Assembly (NCBI RefSeq): GCF_019047785.1
Contig: NZ_CP077290.1
Span: 1,736,001-1,800,000, forward strand
Length of the DNA: 64,000 nt
Direction of reading: 5' to 3'
Origin: Enterobacter cancerogenus
GTDB lineage: Bacteria; Pseudomonadota; Gammaproteobacteria; Enterobacterales; Enterobacteriaceae
Position 1 is the stretch's first letter, and each line of letters begins with the position of its first letter. Positions 25,031 to 39,059 of this stretch are shown here, one piece after another. Below the pieces are notes generated by a model, which was given only the letters and a program-made list of their open reading frames with translations, ran no database searches and was not told the DNA's origin. Made by a program: the position numbers and the translations under genes.

Positions 25031-25058
25031 AAAAAGAAGCCGCCCTCAGGCGGCTCCT
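25031..25058 (-). terminator. Intrinsic terminator of rpsB-tsf
   Basis: AGCCGCC and GGCGGCT arms with a CTCA loop, followed by a minus-strand T run ten bases after the tsf stop. Confidence 0.88.
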
Positions 25059-25067
25059 TTTCAATCA

Positions 25068-25919
25068 TTAAGACTGCTTGGACATTGCAGCAACTTCTGC
25101 TGCGAAGTCAGTCTCAACTTTCTCGATGCCTTCGCCCACTTCGAAGCGGATGAAGCCAGTTACGTCAGCGTTGTGCTCTTTCAGCAGCTGAGCAACAGAC
25201 TTGCTTGGGTCCATTACGAAAGGCTGGCCAGTCAGAGAAACTTCGCCGGTGAATTTCTTCATGCGGCCTTCAACCATTTTCTCTGCGATTTCTTTTGGCT
25301 TACCAGACTGCATCGCGATGTCCAGCTGAACCTGGTACTCTTTCTCTACCACTTCAGCAGACACGTCTTCTGGCTTAACGAATTCTGGTTTGCTTGCAGC
25401 GATGTGCATTGCCAGCTGTTTAACCAGCTCTTCGTCAGCGCCTTTAGCCGCAACCAGAACACCGATACGTGCACCGTGCTGGTAAGAGCCCAGCACGTCG
25501 CCTTCCAGGGAAGATACGCGACGGATGTTGATGTTCTCACCGATTTTAGCAACCAGTGCAACACGCTCTTCTTCGAACTGTGCTTTCAGCACTTCAACGT
25601 CGGTGATTTTGCCCGCAACAGCTGCGTCCAGTACTTTGTTCGCAAATGCCTGGAAACCGCCATCTTTAGCAACGAAGTCAGTCTGGCAGTTAACTTCCAG
25701 AATGATGCCGTAAGTGCCGTCGATTTTGGTGATGATCACGCCGTCAGCAGCCACGTTGCCTGCTTTTTTAGCTGCTTTGATCGCACCGGATTTACGCATG
25801 TTTTCGATTGCCAGCTCGATGTCGCCGTTCGCTTCGGTCAGCGCTTTTTTGCAATCCATCATGCCTGCGCCAGTACGCTCACGCAGCTCTTTTACCAGGG
25901 ATGCGGTAATTTCAGCCAT
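25068..25919 (-). CDS. tsf: Elongation factor Ts
   Basis: Exchanges GDP for GTP on EF-Tu. The 283 residues begin with the EF-Tu-binding N-terminal domain ([13 protein letters not shown]), followed by the core subdomains, the coiled coil and the C-terminal module. It is co-transcribed with rpsB, but a partial terminator in between probably lowers its share of the mRNA. Confidence 0.98.
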   Translation of the reverse strand: MAEITASLVKELRERTGAGMMDCKKALTEANGDIELAIENMRKSGAIKAAKKAGNVAADGVIITKIDGTYGIILEVNCQTDFVAKDGGFQAFANKVLDAAVAGKITDVEVLKAQFEEERVALVAKIGENINIRRVSSLEGDVLGSYQHGARIGVLVAAKGADEELVKQLAMHIAASKPEFVKPEDVSAEVVEKEYQVQLDIAMQSGKPKEIAEKMVEGRMKKFTGEVSLTGQPFVMDPSKSVAQLLKEHNADVTGFIRFEVGEGIEKVETDFAAEVAAMSKQS

Positions 25920-25974
25920 TCTTAAATCCTCGGGAGATGTGAACTGCCCGGCCAGAAGCCAAACAGTATAAATT

Positions 25975-26001
25975 GAAAAAAGGGGCCGAGAATTGGCCCC
26001 T
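25975..26001 (-). terminator. Terminator or attenuator between rpsB and tsf
   Basis: AGGGGCC and GGCCCCT arms with a seven-base loop, followed on the minus strand by six Ts. Because tsf has no clear promoter of its own, this probably acts as a leaky terminator that sets the S2 to EF-Ts ratio. Confidence 0.85.
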
Positions 26002-26036
26002 ATTCATACACGGTACTAATAAGGGGTAAAACCTTA

Positions 26037-26925
<889 letters not shown>

Positions 26926-26931
26926 GCGCGC

Positions 26932-26961
26932 TTTATACCACAAAACACGACCAGAAACCAA
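26932..26961 (-). promoter_or_regulatory. Promoter of rpsB-tsf
   Basis: TTGGTT and TATAAA are 18 bases apart on the minus strand. A GC-rich discriminator (GCGCGCC) follows the -10, the usual mark of a stringent-controlled ribosomal-protein promoter. Confidence 0.6.
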
Positions 26962-27082
26962 CAGTTGTTGGCTGAGTGTGCTGTTAATGATTCTCAATTT
27001 GGCACGGGACGCGCCGGGCTGATACCATTGACCCTACTCAGACTAGTATTGTCGAAAAAATCGACACCGATGGACAGATTAC

Positions 27083-30615
<3,533 letters not shown>

Positions 30616-30647
30616 CGTGTTTTTTAGTGAAATGGAAAGAGTAAACA

Positions 30648-31472
30648 ATGCAGCAGTTACAGAACGTTATTGAGTCCGCCTTTGAGCGTCGCGCCGAGAT
30701 CACTCCGGCAAATGTGGATACCGTTACCCGTGAAGCCGTAAACCAGGTGATTTCTCTGCTGGATTCCGGCGCACTGCGTGTCGCAGAGAAAATTGACGGT
30801 CAGTGGGTGACTCATCAATGGCTGAAGAAGGCCGTGCTGCTCTCTTTCCGTATCAACGATAACCAGGTTATCGACGGAGCAGAAAGCCGCTACTTCGACA
30901 AAGTACCCATGAAATTCGCGGACTACGACGAAGCGCGTTTCCAGAAAGAAGGTTTCCGCGTGGTGCCACCTGCGGCCGTGCGTCAGGGCGCGTTCATCGC
31001 ACGCAATACCGTGCTGATGCCCTCCTACGTGAACATTGGTGCTTACGTTGACGAAGGCACCATGGTGGACACCTGGGCGACCGTGGGTTCTTGCGCGCAG
31101 ATCGGTAAAAACGTTCACCTCTCCGGCGGCGTCGGCATCGGTGGCGTTCTGGAGCCGCTGCAGGCTAACCCAACCATCATCGAAGACAACTGCTTCATCG
31201 GCGCACGCTCTGAAGTGGTTGAAGGCGTGATCGTTGAAGAAGGCTCCGTGATCTCCATGGGCGTGTACATCGGTCAGAGCACCCGTATTTACGATCGTGA
31301 AACCGGCGAAGTGCATTATGGCCGCGTACCGGCTGGCTCCGTGGTGGTTTCCGGCAACCTGCCGTCAAAAGATGGCAAATACAGCCTGTACTGTGCGGTT
31401 ATCGTGAAGAAAGTGGACGCGAAAACGCGCGGTAAAGTGGGCATCAACGAACTGCTGCGCACCATCGATTAA
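30648..31472 (+). CDS. dapD: Tetrahydrodipicolinate N-succinyltransferase
   Basis: The succinyl-CoA-dependent step of diaminopimelate and lysine synthesis, needed for peptidoglycan cross-links. The 274 residues are a left-handed beta-helix acyltransferase with hexapeptide repeats ([28 protein letters not shown]). GGAAAG ahead of the ATG is a fair ribosome site. It is 32 bases after glnD, so the two are probably co-transcribed. Confidence 0.97.
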   Translation: MQQLQNVIESAFERRAEITPANVDTVTREAVNQVISLLDSGALRVAEKIDGQWVTHQWLKKAVLLSFRINDNQVIDGAESRYFDKVPMKFADYDEARFQKEGFRVVPPAAVRQGAFIARNTVLMPSYVNIGAYVDEGTMVDTWATVGSCAQIGKNVHLSGGVGIGGVLEPLQANPTIIEDNCFIGARSEVVEGVIVEEGSVISMGVYIGQSTRIYDRETGEVHYGRVPAGSVVVSGNLPSKDGKYSLYCAVIVKKVDAKTRGKVGINELLRTID

Positions 31473-31496
31473 TCCGTTCGACAATACGCCAGAAGT

Positions 31497-31527
31497 AAAA
31501 AACCCGCCTTCTGGCGGGTTTTGTTTT
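31497..31527. terminator. Bidirectional terminator, dapD and oxidoreductase
   Basis: AACCCGCC and GGCGGGTT arms with a TTCT loop. T runs flank it on both strands, so it serves dapD and the convergent oxidoreductase. Confidence 0.88.
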
Positions 31528-33817
31528 ACCGGGCTTTCGCGATAACGACCGGCACGCTTTTATAGGCTGGCGTCAGGCTTTCCTTATCGACCGCCTCCAG
31601 CGACAGCAGGACATTCGCCTCCGGCAGATACGCCCCTATCGATCCGGCTGCCATGTTGTAGATCACCACCGTCAGTCCCCGCATTTCGCGCCCTTCTGCT
31701 GGCATACCCTCTTCATTTAGCGCCTGAACGTTGACGACATCGCCCTCCACCAGCCCGCGCGCCGTAGCTTCGACCTTGCTCAGGAAGACAACATCACGGC
31801 GACCGGTGATCCCGCGATACCTATCGTTCAGCCCGTAGATCGTGGTGTTGTACTGATCGTGGCTACGCAGCGTCGCCAGGATCAGCGTATCGTCAGGCCG
31901 ATGCGGATGCTCAGCACAGACATGGCGCCCGACAACAAAGTTTGCTTTGCCATTCGGCGTGTGCCACTCCCGACGTGACGCTGGCGTGTCCATACGAAAA
32001 CCGCCGGGCCGGGCAATACGCGCGTTGTAATCGGCAAACGCCGGGATAACGGCCTCAATGGCCTCGCGGATCAGCGCATAGTTCCCGCACATCGCCTCCC
32101 AGTTCACCGGGGAGTTCGGCAGCGTGGCGCGTGCCATTCCGGCGACGATAGCAGGCTCTGACTTTAACGCGCGCGAGGCTGGCTTTAATCCGCCGCATGA
32201 AGCATGGACCATCGACATAGAATCTTCGACGGTCACGGACTGGATGCCCGTCGCCTGCATATCACGCTCGGTTCTGCCCAGCGCAGGTAACAGGTAGTTA
32301 TGCTTCGCCAGCAGCAGGTGCGAGCGGTTAAGCTTTGTGGCTATGTGGACCTGCATATCCAGCTTTTTCATTGCCGCAAAGGTGCGCTGTGGTTCCGGCA
32401 TGGCCACCGCCAGGTTGCCGCCCATGCAGATAAGCGCTTTGGCATCGCCACGCTCGATCGCCCTGATACTCTCCACGCTGGAACGCCCGTGCTTACGCGA
32501 AACCTGAATGGAAAAATGCTCTTCCAGACGCTGCAGGAACGCTTCCGGCGCAGCTTCGTTGATCCCGACCGACCGGTCGCCCTGCACGTTAGAGTGACCA
32601 CGCAGCGGGCAGATCCCCGCGCCGGGTTTACCTATGTTGCCCTTGAGCAGCAAAAGGTTTACGAGCTGCTGGACGTTTTCCGTGCCGTTTTTATGCTGGG
32701 TGATCCCAAGCCCGTAGCAGACGATCGTCGCGCGCGACTTGTTGTAGCTTTCCGCCAGGTCTTCCATCTGGCTGCGCGTCAGCCCGCTTGCCTGCTCCAG
32801 TTCAGCCCATTTGCACTGTCGCAAATCCTGATACAGCGCCGGATAGCCGTCGGTATGTTCTGCGATAAACGCATGGTCAAGGCAGGGCGACTGGTTAAGC
32901 AAGGCCCGGGCTTCATCCCTCTCAATGAGGGCTTTCATTATCCCTTTGAGCAGCGCCGCATCGCCCCCCATTTTGACCTGGTAATAACGATGGCTCAGCG
33001 TCGTTGCCTGCCCGGTAAGCATCTCTTTCGGACTTTGCGGGAAACTGAAACGCTCAAGCCCCCGCTCAGTCAGCGGATTAATCGAGATAATTTTGGCGCC
33101 GCGTTTAGCCACCTCCCGCAGGGTAGTCAGCATTCTCGGATGGTTGGTCCCGGGGTTGTGCCCGATGCAGATCACCAGATCGCAGTGCTCAAAGTCGTCC
33201 AGTTCCACCGTCCCTTTTCCCAGGCCAATCGAGCGCGTCAGGCCTGCGCTGGTGGGGCCGTGGCACATGTTGGAGCAATCCGGGAAGTTAGTGCTGCCGT
33301 ATTCGCGCGCAAAAAGCTGGTACAGGAACGCCGCCTCGTTAGAGGTACGCCCGGAGGTATAAAACTCTACCTGTTCCGGGGAAGCGTAGCTGCGAAGGCG
33401 CTCGCCGATTTCCCGGAACGCCACGTCCCATTCCACCGCCTGCCAGCAGTCCGTCGCGGCGTCATACTTCATGGGATGGGTCAGACGCCCCACGTTTTCC
33501 AGCTCATAGTCGCTGTAATGCCAGAGGGCAGAAACCGGATGGCGGCTAAAAAACGCAGGCGAGGCTTTCTTGCTGGTGGTCTCCCAGGAAACGGCCTTCA
33601 CACCGTTTTCACACAGCTCCATGGATGCCCGATGGCCTGGGTCAGGCCATGCGCACCCCGGACAATCAAAGCCCGAGACCTGGTTCATCTTAAACATGGC
33701 GATAATATCGCGGGCTACGGCACGCTGTGAAAACACCGACGCCGCGACGGCTTTTACCGCGCCCCAACCCCCTGCCGGGCCCTGATAGCCACCGATCCCC
33801 TGAACACCTTTTTTCAT
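31526..33817 (-). CDS. FdhF/YdeP-family molybdopterin oxidoreductase
   Basis: A 763-residue soluble protein of the molybdopterin oxidoreductase superfamily, close in plan to E. coli YdeP and more distant from formate dehydrogenase H. The N-terminus carries DCPGCAWPDP (Cys52, Cys55) with a further cysteine at 69. CSNMCHGPTS follows, placing Cys185 at the position where FdhF has its selenocysteine. The DLVICIGHNPGTNHPR and GICPLRGHSNVQGDRS segments bind the cofactor, and the C-terminal domain has RSHDQYNTTIYG. No signal peptide, electron-transfer subunit, fdhD or mobility gene is adjacent. YdeP is linked to acid resistance in E. coli; the substrate here is unknown. E. coli K-12 has yaeI at this position. 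Confidence 0.85.
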   Translation of the reverse strand: MKKGVQGIGGYQGPAGGWGAVKAVAASVFSQRAVARDIIAMFKMNQVSGFDCPGCAWPDPGHRASMELCENGVKAVSWETTSKKASPAFFSRHPVSALWHYSDYELENVGRLTHPMKYDAATDCWQAVEWDVAFREIGERLRSYASPEQVEFYTSGRTSNEAAFLYQLFAREYGSTNFPDCSNMCHGPTSAGLTRSIGLGKGTVELDDFEHCDLVICIGHNPGTNHPRMLTTLREVAKRGAKIISINPLTERGLERFSFPQSPKEMLTGQATTLSHRYYQVKMGGDAALLKGIMKALIERDEARALLNQSPCLDHAFIAEHTDGYPALYQDLRQCKWAELEQASGLTRSQMEDLAESYNKSRATIVCYGLGITQHKNGTENVQQLVNLLLLKGNIGKPGAGICPLRGHSNVQGDRSVGINEAAPEAFLQRLEEHFSIQVSRKHGRSSVESIRAIERGDAKALICMGGNLAVAMPEPQRTFAAMKKLDMQVHIATKLNRSHLLLAKHNYLLPALGRTERDMQATGIQSVTVEDSMSMVHASCGGLKPASRALKSEPAIVAGMARATLPNSPVNWEAMCGNYALIREAIEAVIPAFADYNARIARPGGFRMDTPASRREWHTPNGKANFVVGRHVCAEHPHRPDDTLILATLRSHDQYNTTIYGLNDRYRGITGRRDVVFLSKVEATARGLVEGDVVNVQALNEEGMPAEGREMRGLTVVIYNMAAGSIGAYLPEANVLLSLEAVDKESLTPAYKSVPVVIAKAR

Positions 33818-34123
33818 TGCGACTGCTTATTTACCGACAATTTCTGATGGCGGCTACGGTAGCAATTTCACTCTCATATTGATTTCCTCTTGACGAGGTA
33901 GCCAAAAACTACAATAAACGAGTTAGATTACTGTTCCCTCCCTGAGCGCAGGCAGGCGAATACTGAGTATGGATTTTCTAAGATGCGCCCGTTTCTGGCC
34001 TGCTCTATTACGTGCAGTCGGGAAGCAATCAGGATCGACTCCGCGAATTTTGAATCGGAGAGTGGCAAAAAGGGATTTTTTCGTTAATTATTCAAAGGTT
34101 ATGTTGAGATAAAGGGTACCGCT
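33818..34123. other. Intergenic region upstream of yaeH
   Basis: This 306-base gap separates the oxidoreductase from yaeH and should hold the promoters of both. A TTGACG and a TACAAT occur near 33893-33914, but only 14 bases apart, so no promoter is claimed. Further on, a CTCCG/CGGAG stem near 34040 is followed by a T run near 34076-34081. I see no open reading frame of credible length. Confidence 0.5.
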
Positions 34124-34513
34124 ATGTACGACAATCTGAAGAGTCTGGGCATTACCAATCCTGATGAAATTGATCGTTACAGCCTTCGCCAGGAAGCCAA
34201 CAACGATATTTTGAAAATCTATTTTCACAAAGACAAAGGAGAGTTTTTCGCCAAAAGCGTGAAGTTTAAATACCCGCGCCAGCGTAAGACCGTTGTAGCC
34301 GACGGGATCGGCCAGGGGTACAAAGAAGTTCAGGAAATCAGCCCTAACCTGCGCTACGTGATCGATGAACTTGATCAGATCTGCCAGCGCGATCGTACTG
34401 AAGTCGATCTCAAACGTAAGATCCTGGATGACCTCCGTCATCTGGAAAGCGTTGTCACCCATAAGATCAGCGAGATTGAAGCGGATCTTGAGAAGCTTAC
34501 GCGCAATAAGTAA
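34124..34513 (+). CDS. yaeH: UPF0325 family protein YaeH
   Basis: A 129-residue protein of the UPF0325 family, function unknown to me. It begins [10 protein letters not shown] and ends in a charged, heptad-like coiled coil ([16 protein letters not shown]). No catalytic motif is visible. It runs convergent to cdaR with a repeat element between the two ends. Confidence 0.92.
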   Translation: MYDNLKSLGITNPDEIDRYSLRQEANNDILKIYFHKDKGEFFAKSVKFKYPRQRKTVVADGIGQGYKEVQEISPNLRYVIDELDQICQRDRTEVDLKRKILDDLRHLESVVTHKISEIEADLEKLTRNK

Positions 34514-34515
34514 CG

Positions 34516-34573
34516 GTGCGGCCCGATGCCCTCACCCCGGCCCTCTCCCACAGGGAGAGGGTGAAAACCGCAC
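34516..34573. repeat. REP-like palindromic element, copy A
   Basis: The core stem is CCCTCTCCC, ACA, GGGAGAGGG at 34541-34561, preceded by CCCTCACCCC. Outer arms GTGCGG (34516-34521) and CCGCAC (34568-34573) pair as well. Nearly the same 45 bases recur near 44650-44697, and in inverted orientation near 58721-58766. It lies between the convergent ends of yaeH and cdaR. Confidence 0.8.
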
Positions 34574-34579
34574 ACAGCA

Positions 34580-35737
34580 TCATCTCTGCTCATCCAGCTG
34601 AAGCGCCACGTACAGCAGCAGCCTGTCGTCGAAATTCCCCAGATCCAACCCCGTCAGCTCCGAAATTCGATTAAGCCGATACTCCAGCGTATTACGATGA
34701 ATAAACAGCGCTTTTGACGTCGCCAGGGGCTGCACGTTATGGCGGAACCACGCCTGCAACGTCCGGCGCAGCAGGCCGTTATTATCCATCGCTTTCAGAC
34801 GCACCAGCGGGCGCGCCAGCTCGTTGGCCTGCCAGCCGCCGCGCAGGCTGTCGAGCAGCACCGGCAGCATCAGATCCTGATAGAAATAGCTCCGGCTCTC
34901 CGGCATACGCTGCTTCCCCACCATCATGGTGGTACGCGCGGTGCGCCACGACCGGGCAATGCTTCCCGGCCCGGTGAAGTAATTTCCCAACGCCACGCGA
35001 AAACGCAGCTGACCGTTCTCTTTCATGCGCGCAATCAGCTGATCCACGCGGCGGCGGTGGTCTTCCGCATCCCAGCGGCCAAACGCGTTCAGCGCGGGCT
35101 TCAGCACCACCATTTCGGTCAGGGAGACGATCGCCACCAGGTTATTGCGCTCCGGCGTCGCCAGGGCATTTTGCAGCTGTTGCAGCTCCGCCATCGCGCT
35201 GTCCACGCCAAGCTGGCCGCTGTCCACTTCAATAACCGCTACCACGCGCGGCTGATTAAGATCGATACCCAGCCGCTGTGCCCACTCGCTCAGCGCCGGG
35301 GTGTGCTCCTCCGCCTGAATCAGGTTCATGACCAGCTCTTCACGCAGGCGGCTGTCCTGCGCCAGCAGGTGCATCAGGCGAGACTGCTCCAGCATCATCT
35401 CGGCGGTCATGCACACCAGTTCGCCGTATTTACGCAGCGATTCAGGTTCGCCGGTCAGGCCGATCACGCCAACGATTTCGCCTTCAAGACGCAGCGGCAG
35501 GTTGATCCCCTGGCGCACGCCGTGCAGGTGTTTCGCCACCGCATCGTCGATATCCACCACGCGGCCCTGGGAGAGTACCAGCAGCGCTCCTTCGTGCAAT
35601 TCACCAATCCGCTCACGGTCGCCGCTGCCAATAATGCGCCCGCGGGCATCCATTACGTTGATATTGGTATCAATGATGCGCATGGTGCGCGCCACGATAT
35701 CCTGCGCCATTTTGGTATCGAGATGCCAGCCAGCCAT
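34580..35737 (-). CDS. cdaR: Carbohydrate diacid transcriptional activator CdaR
   Basis: Activates genes for glucarate, galactarate and glycerate use when it binds the diacid. The 385 residues hold an N-terminal diacid-sensing domain (MAGWHLDTKMAQDIVARTMRI), a GGDEF-like middle region and a C-terminal PucR-type helix-turn-helix (LFIHRNTLEYRLNRI). I chose ATG at 35737, which matches the E. coli length; the frame runs 23 codons further upstream without support. Target operons are not in the window. Confidence 0.96.
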   Translation of the reverse strand: MAGWHLDTKMAQDIVARTMRIIDTNINVMDARGRIIGSGDRERIGELHEGALLVLSQGRVVDIDDAVAKHLHGVRQGINLPLRLEGEIVGVIGLTGEPESLRKYGELVCMTAEMMLEQSRLMHLLAQDSRLREELVMNLIQAEEHTPALSEWAQRLGIDLNQPRVVAVIEVDSGQLGVDSAMAELQQLQNALATPERNNLVAIVSLTEMVVLKPALNAFGRWDAEDHRRRVDQLIARMKENGQLRFRVALGNYFTGPGSIARSWRTARTTMMVGKQRMPESRSYFYQDLMLPVLLDSLRGGWQANELARPLVRLKAMDNNGLLRRTLQAWFRHNVQPLATSKALFIHRNTLEYRLNRISELTGLDLGNFDDRLLLYVALQLDEQR

Positions 35738-35853
35738 GTAACCCTCCTGTGAGCAGAGCTCAAGCATAGGGGAGTACCGACAGCGCTGCATTGTGCAGAT
35801 GCACAAACTCAGGGAGAGAAGTATGGACTTGTGGAAAGGGTCACAGAAAAGCG

Positions 35854-35884
35854 AAAAGCCCCTGCACGCAATGTGCAGGGGCTT
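35854..35884 (-). terminator. Intrinsic terminator of degP
   Basis: A perfect 12-base stem, AAGCCCCTGCAC and GTGCAGGGGCTT, with a five-base loop, followed by T-rich sequence on the minus strand. Confidence 0.88.
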
Positions 35885-35891
35885 GAGGGAA

Positions 35892-37331
35892 TTACTGCAT
35901 CAGCAGATAGATAGAGGTATCACCACGCTGAATATTCAGCGCCAGCACGGAAGGTTTGCTGTCGAGAATTTTGCGCAGTTCAGCAATGTTTTTCACCGGC
36001 TGCTGGTTAGCACCCATGATGACATCGCCTTTTTTCAGGCCGATACGGGCAGCCGGTGAATTCGCCTTCACGTTATTCACCACCACGCCTTTATCCTGGC
36101 CTTTGTTGCTCATCTCAGCCCCTTCGATACCGCTGAAGATGGTGCTGGAATCTACCTGATTCTGGCTGCTCTGCTGCAGCTCCAGGCTCACGTTAACCGG
36201 CTTGCCGTCACGCAGCAGGCCAAGGGTCACTTTGCTGCCGATAGGCATGGAACCCACTTCGGCGCGCAGAGCGGCAAAGCTGCTGATCGGCTTACCGTTC
36301 AGGGAAGTGATCACATCACCCGCTTTGATGCCTGCTTTCGCCGCAGACGAGTTCGCCATGACCTGGCTTACGAATGCGCCGCGCTGAGCGTCAACTTTCA
36401 TGGCTTTCGCCAGTTCGGAGTTCAGTTCGGTGCCCATAATCCCCAGCTCACCGCGTTTCACCTGGCCATACTGCACCATCTGCGCGGTCAGGTTTTTCAC
36501 CATATTGCTTGGGATAGCAAAGCCGATCCCGATGTTGCCGCCGTCCGGGGCGAGGATGGCGGTGTTGATACCAATCAGCTCGCCGTTCAGGTTCACCAGC
36601 GCACCGCCGGAGTTACCGCGGTTGATGGCCGCATCTGTCTGAATGAAGTTTTCGTAGTTTTCCGCGTTAAGGCCGCTACGGCCCAGCGCAGAAACGATAC
36701 CGGAGGTCACGGTTTCACCCAGACCAAACGGGTTACCGATAGCGACCGTGTAGTCACCGACGCGCAGGGCATCAGAGTCAGCAAGCTTAATCGCCGTCAG
36801 GTTTTTCGGATCCTGAATCTGGATCAGCGCGATATCCGAACGCGGATCTTTGCCGACGACTTTGGCGTCGAACTTACGGCCATCGCTCAGCTGCACTTTG
36901 ATGGTGCTGGCGTTATCAACAACGTGGTTGTTGGTCACGACATAGCCTTTCGCGGCGTCAATAATAACGCCCGAACCGAGCGCCATGAATTTCTGCTGCT
37001 GGCCGCCACCGCCCTGACCGTCATCCCCTGGGCCACCGCCCTGACAGAATGGGGAGCTCTGGAATGGCGAACCGTCCTGGCAGAACGGTGAGTTATCACC
37101 AAAGAACTGCTGGAAGTTACGCGGCATGCGCGGCGTATTGACGGTGGTGCTGCCCTCAACGTTGATACTCACCACCGATGGCATCACCTTCTCGAGCATC
37201 GGTGCCAGGCTTGGCATCTGCTGCGCGGTTGCTGCCGAAGACGCGGTCTCGGCTGCAGTAGCAGACAGAGGAGACAGCGCTAAACCTAAACTCAGAGCCA
37301 GTGCACTCATTGCTAACGTGGTTTTTTTCAT
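35892..37331 (-). CDS. degP: Periplasmic serine protease and chaperone DegP
   Basis: Degrades or refolds damaged envelope proteins. The 479 residues have a signal peptide (MKKTTLAMSALALSLGLALSPLSATAAE), a trypsin-like domain with catalytic His (TNNHVVD), Asp (DPRSDIALI) and Ser (GNSGGALV), and two PDZ domains. The Q-rich and G-rich LA loop (CQDGSPF to GGGQQQKF) is present with its cysteines. The start at 37331 fits the signal peptide. A sigma-E promoter lies 46-73 bases upstream. Confidence 0.97.
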   Translation of the reverse strand: MKKTTLAMSALALSLGLALSPLSATAAETASSAATAQQMPSLAPMLEKVMPSVVSINVEGSTTVNTPRMPRNFQQFFGDNSPFCQDGSPFQSSPFCQGGGPGDDGQGGGGQQQKFMALGSGVIIDAAKGYVVTNNHVVDNASTIKVQLSDGRKFDAKVVGKDPRSDIALIQIQDPKNLTAIKLADSDALRVGDYTVAIGNPFGLGETVTSGIVSALGRSGLNAENYENFIQTDAAINRGNSGGALVNLNGELIGINTAILAPDGGNIGIGFAIPSNMVKNLTAQMVQYGQVKRGELGIMGTELNSELAKAMKVDAQRGAFVSQVMANSSAAKAGIKAGDVITSLNGKPISSFAALRAEVGSMPIGSKVTLGLLRDGKPVNVSLELQQSSQNQVDSSTIFSGIEGAEMSNKGQDKGVVVNNVKANSPAARIGLKKGDVIMGANQQPVKNIAELRKILDSKPSVLALNIQRGDTSIYLLMQ

Positions 37332-37376
37332 GTTTCTCAATCTCAATTTACAGATAACGCAAAATTGCTGTGTAAC

Positions 37377-37404
37377 TCAGATTCGTTTTATACCGCTTAG
37401 TTCC
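37377..37404 (-). promoter_or_regulatory. Sigma-E promoter of degP
   Basis: On the minus strand GGAACTA, a 16-base spacer and TCTGA form a textbook sigma-E promoter, as in E. coli degP. This couples envelope stress sensed through DegS and RseP to DegP synthesis. A Cpx box further upstream was not certain enough to annotate. Confidence 0.85.
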
Positions 37405-37462
37405 GGGATTAAGTTTATGGAAAAAGTAAAAATTTATTGGTCGTCTTTACAAAACTCCGGGC

Positions 37463-38977
37463 TTATTCAACCGCCATCAGCTTGCGGTATTCATCCCAGG
37501 CATACAAATCTGTCATGCCGCTGATATAGTCCTGAATAAGGCGGCAGCGATAATAATATTCCATCACCGGCCATTGAGCAGCGTTCCGGTCCAGTTTACT
37601 GATGGCTTCGACATAGGCCAGACGATGGCGGGTCGACAGTTTTTGATACAGCCGGGATTCAATCGGAATTCGCCGCACGCGCTCGTTTTCTACCAGCTCG
37701 CTAAATTCATCGACGGATAATTGCAGCAGGGGTTGATAAATGTCGAGCAAACCGCTGATCACCCGGTACCCCTGCAGCTCCAGTTGCTCCACGTCCGGGT
37801 GGCTGAAAACGTGGCGCACCGCGACATTTTTATAGAGCTCAAGCAGTTGGCTATAGCTGCTGTCATCTTCCAGCAACGCGTGATTAAATTCGCCGCTGTA
37901 GACCATCGGCAGGTTATCAATAAAACGCGAGGCGGCATACGGCACCAGTTTATTTAATGTATTGACCCGCAAATACATAAAGAACTGATCTTCCGTGCTG
38001 CGGCTCAGCGTATTCGCGCGCGATTTCTCCCAGGCATTTTCTACGACCTGCGCAAACAAAGACCCTTTTTCATGTTTACCCCAGGCGTCATAAAGATGCT
38101 GATAAAGTTCTTCGACGCTAAATATTCTTTTCTCTACGGCGTCTTCAAGGTCGGCCACACAATAGGAGATGTCGTCGGCAGCCTCCATAATCCACGTCAA
38201 TGGAAAGCGCCCGTTCGGGGTCAATGACAACGCATTACGCAGCCGCGCTATATACTCTTCTTCGGATAAATAATACCCCGGTTTCTTCATCAGATAGCTG
38301 TGGGTGGCGGGCGTTTCCCCCATCCACCAGGCTGGCCGTGTATATTTAAGGATGCAGCCCACCTGCGCCCACGTCAGGTTCATGCGCATCAGGGTGTGCA
38401 CCAGACGAATGCCCTGAGCATTCCCTTCGAAATGACACAGATCCTGACGCACCTTGCGCCGCAGATCGTTTAGCCCCTCTTCCCCTTCGCGAAGGCGTAA
38501 ATCTCGCACCACGCAGCGGTCGTCGCTGAGCGGCTGGCTGCTCGCGTCCGTGGGGAAAAGTCGCTGTTTAAACCAGTCATTGATGGCCGCCTCGCCGAAA
38601 TGACCAAACGGCGGATTGCCGATATCGTGCATCAGGCAGGCCATCTCGACGATGCTTTCGAAAGGCCCGGTCAGCTCGTCAAGGTGATAGGTCTCCAGCA
38701 GCCGCTGCTCTTTGAGGCGGCTCAGAATTTCTTTGGCGATGTAACGCCCCACCTGCTGAACTTCCATAGAGTGCGTCAGGCGCGTGCGCACCGCCGCGTT
38801 ACGTTCCAGCGGGAACACCTGCGTTTTTTGCTGCAGACGGCGGATCGCCGGAGAGTTAATGATGCGCCCACGGTCGCTTTCGAAGATGCGCAAAATCTCA
38901 TGTTCGCTCTTTTCGCCCTGCGGCGAACGGAAACGACGGTGCCAGTTAATTTTGGTTCGAAAATCGATTGGTGACAT
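37463..38977 (-). CDS. dgt: Deoxyguanosinetriphosphate triphosphohydrolase
   Basis: Hydrolyses dGTP to deoxyguanosine and triphosphate, shaping dNTP pools and resistance to some phages. The 504 residues show the HD-superfamily metal site: His in [10 protein letters not shown], His-Asp in [11 protein letters not shown] and Asp in EAADDISYC. Length equals the E. coli protein within one residue. It reads toward degP on the same strand and is divergent from mtnN. Confidence 0.96.
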   Translation of the reverse strand: MSPIDFRTKINWHRRFRSPQGEKSEHEILRIFESDRGRIINSPAIRRLQQKTQVFPLERNAAVRTRLTHSMEVQQVGRYIAKEILSRLKEQRLLETYHLDELTGPFESIVEMACLMHDIGNPPFGHFGEAAINDWFKQRLFPTDASSQPLSDDRCVVRDLRLREGEEGLNDLRRKVRQDLCHFEGNAQGIRLVHTLMRMNLTWAQVGCILKYTRPAWWMGETPATHSYLMKKPGYYLSEEEYIARLRNALSLTPNGRFPLTWIMEAADDISYCVADLEDAVEKRIFSVEELYQHLYDAWGKHEKGSLFAQVVENAWEKSRANTLSRSTEDQFFMYLRVNTLNKLVPYAASRFIDNLPMVYSGEFNHALLEDDSSYSQLLELYKNVAVRHVFSHPDVEQLELQGYRVISGLLDIYQPLLQLSVDEFSELVENERVRRIPIESRLYQKLSTRHRLAYVEAISKLDRNAAQWPVMEYYYRCRLIQDYISGMTDLYAWDEYRKLMAVE

Positions 38978-39059
38978 GTGCTCCCCCGCGTGAGAATGCG
39001 TTTCCTCTTAACCGCATGATAGACTATGCCCCTTAACAAGGCACATCGCGAGTAAATCT

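Noticed and set aside
32300..33730. 476-codon plus-strand open frame antisense to the YdeP-like gene
   Set aside because: Mirror frame with no start signal or domain; the minus-strand protein carries all the motifs.
33893..33914. TTGACG and TACAAT as a yaeH promoter
   Set aside because: Both hexamers are good, but the spacer is only 14 bases, too short for a normal sigma-70 promoter.
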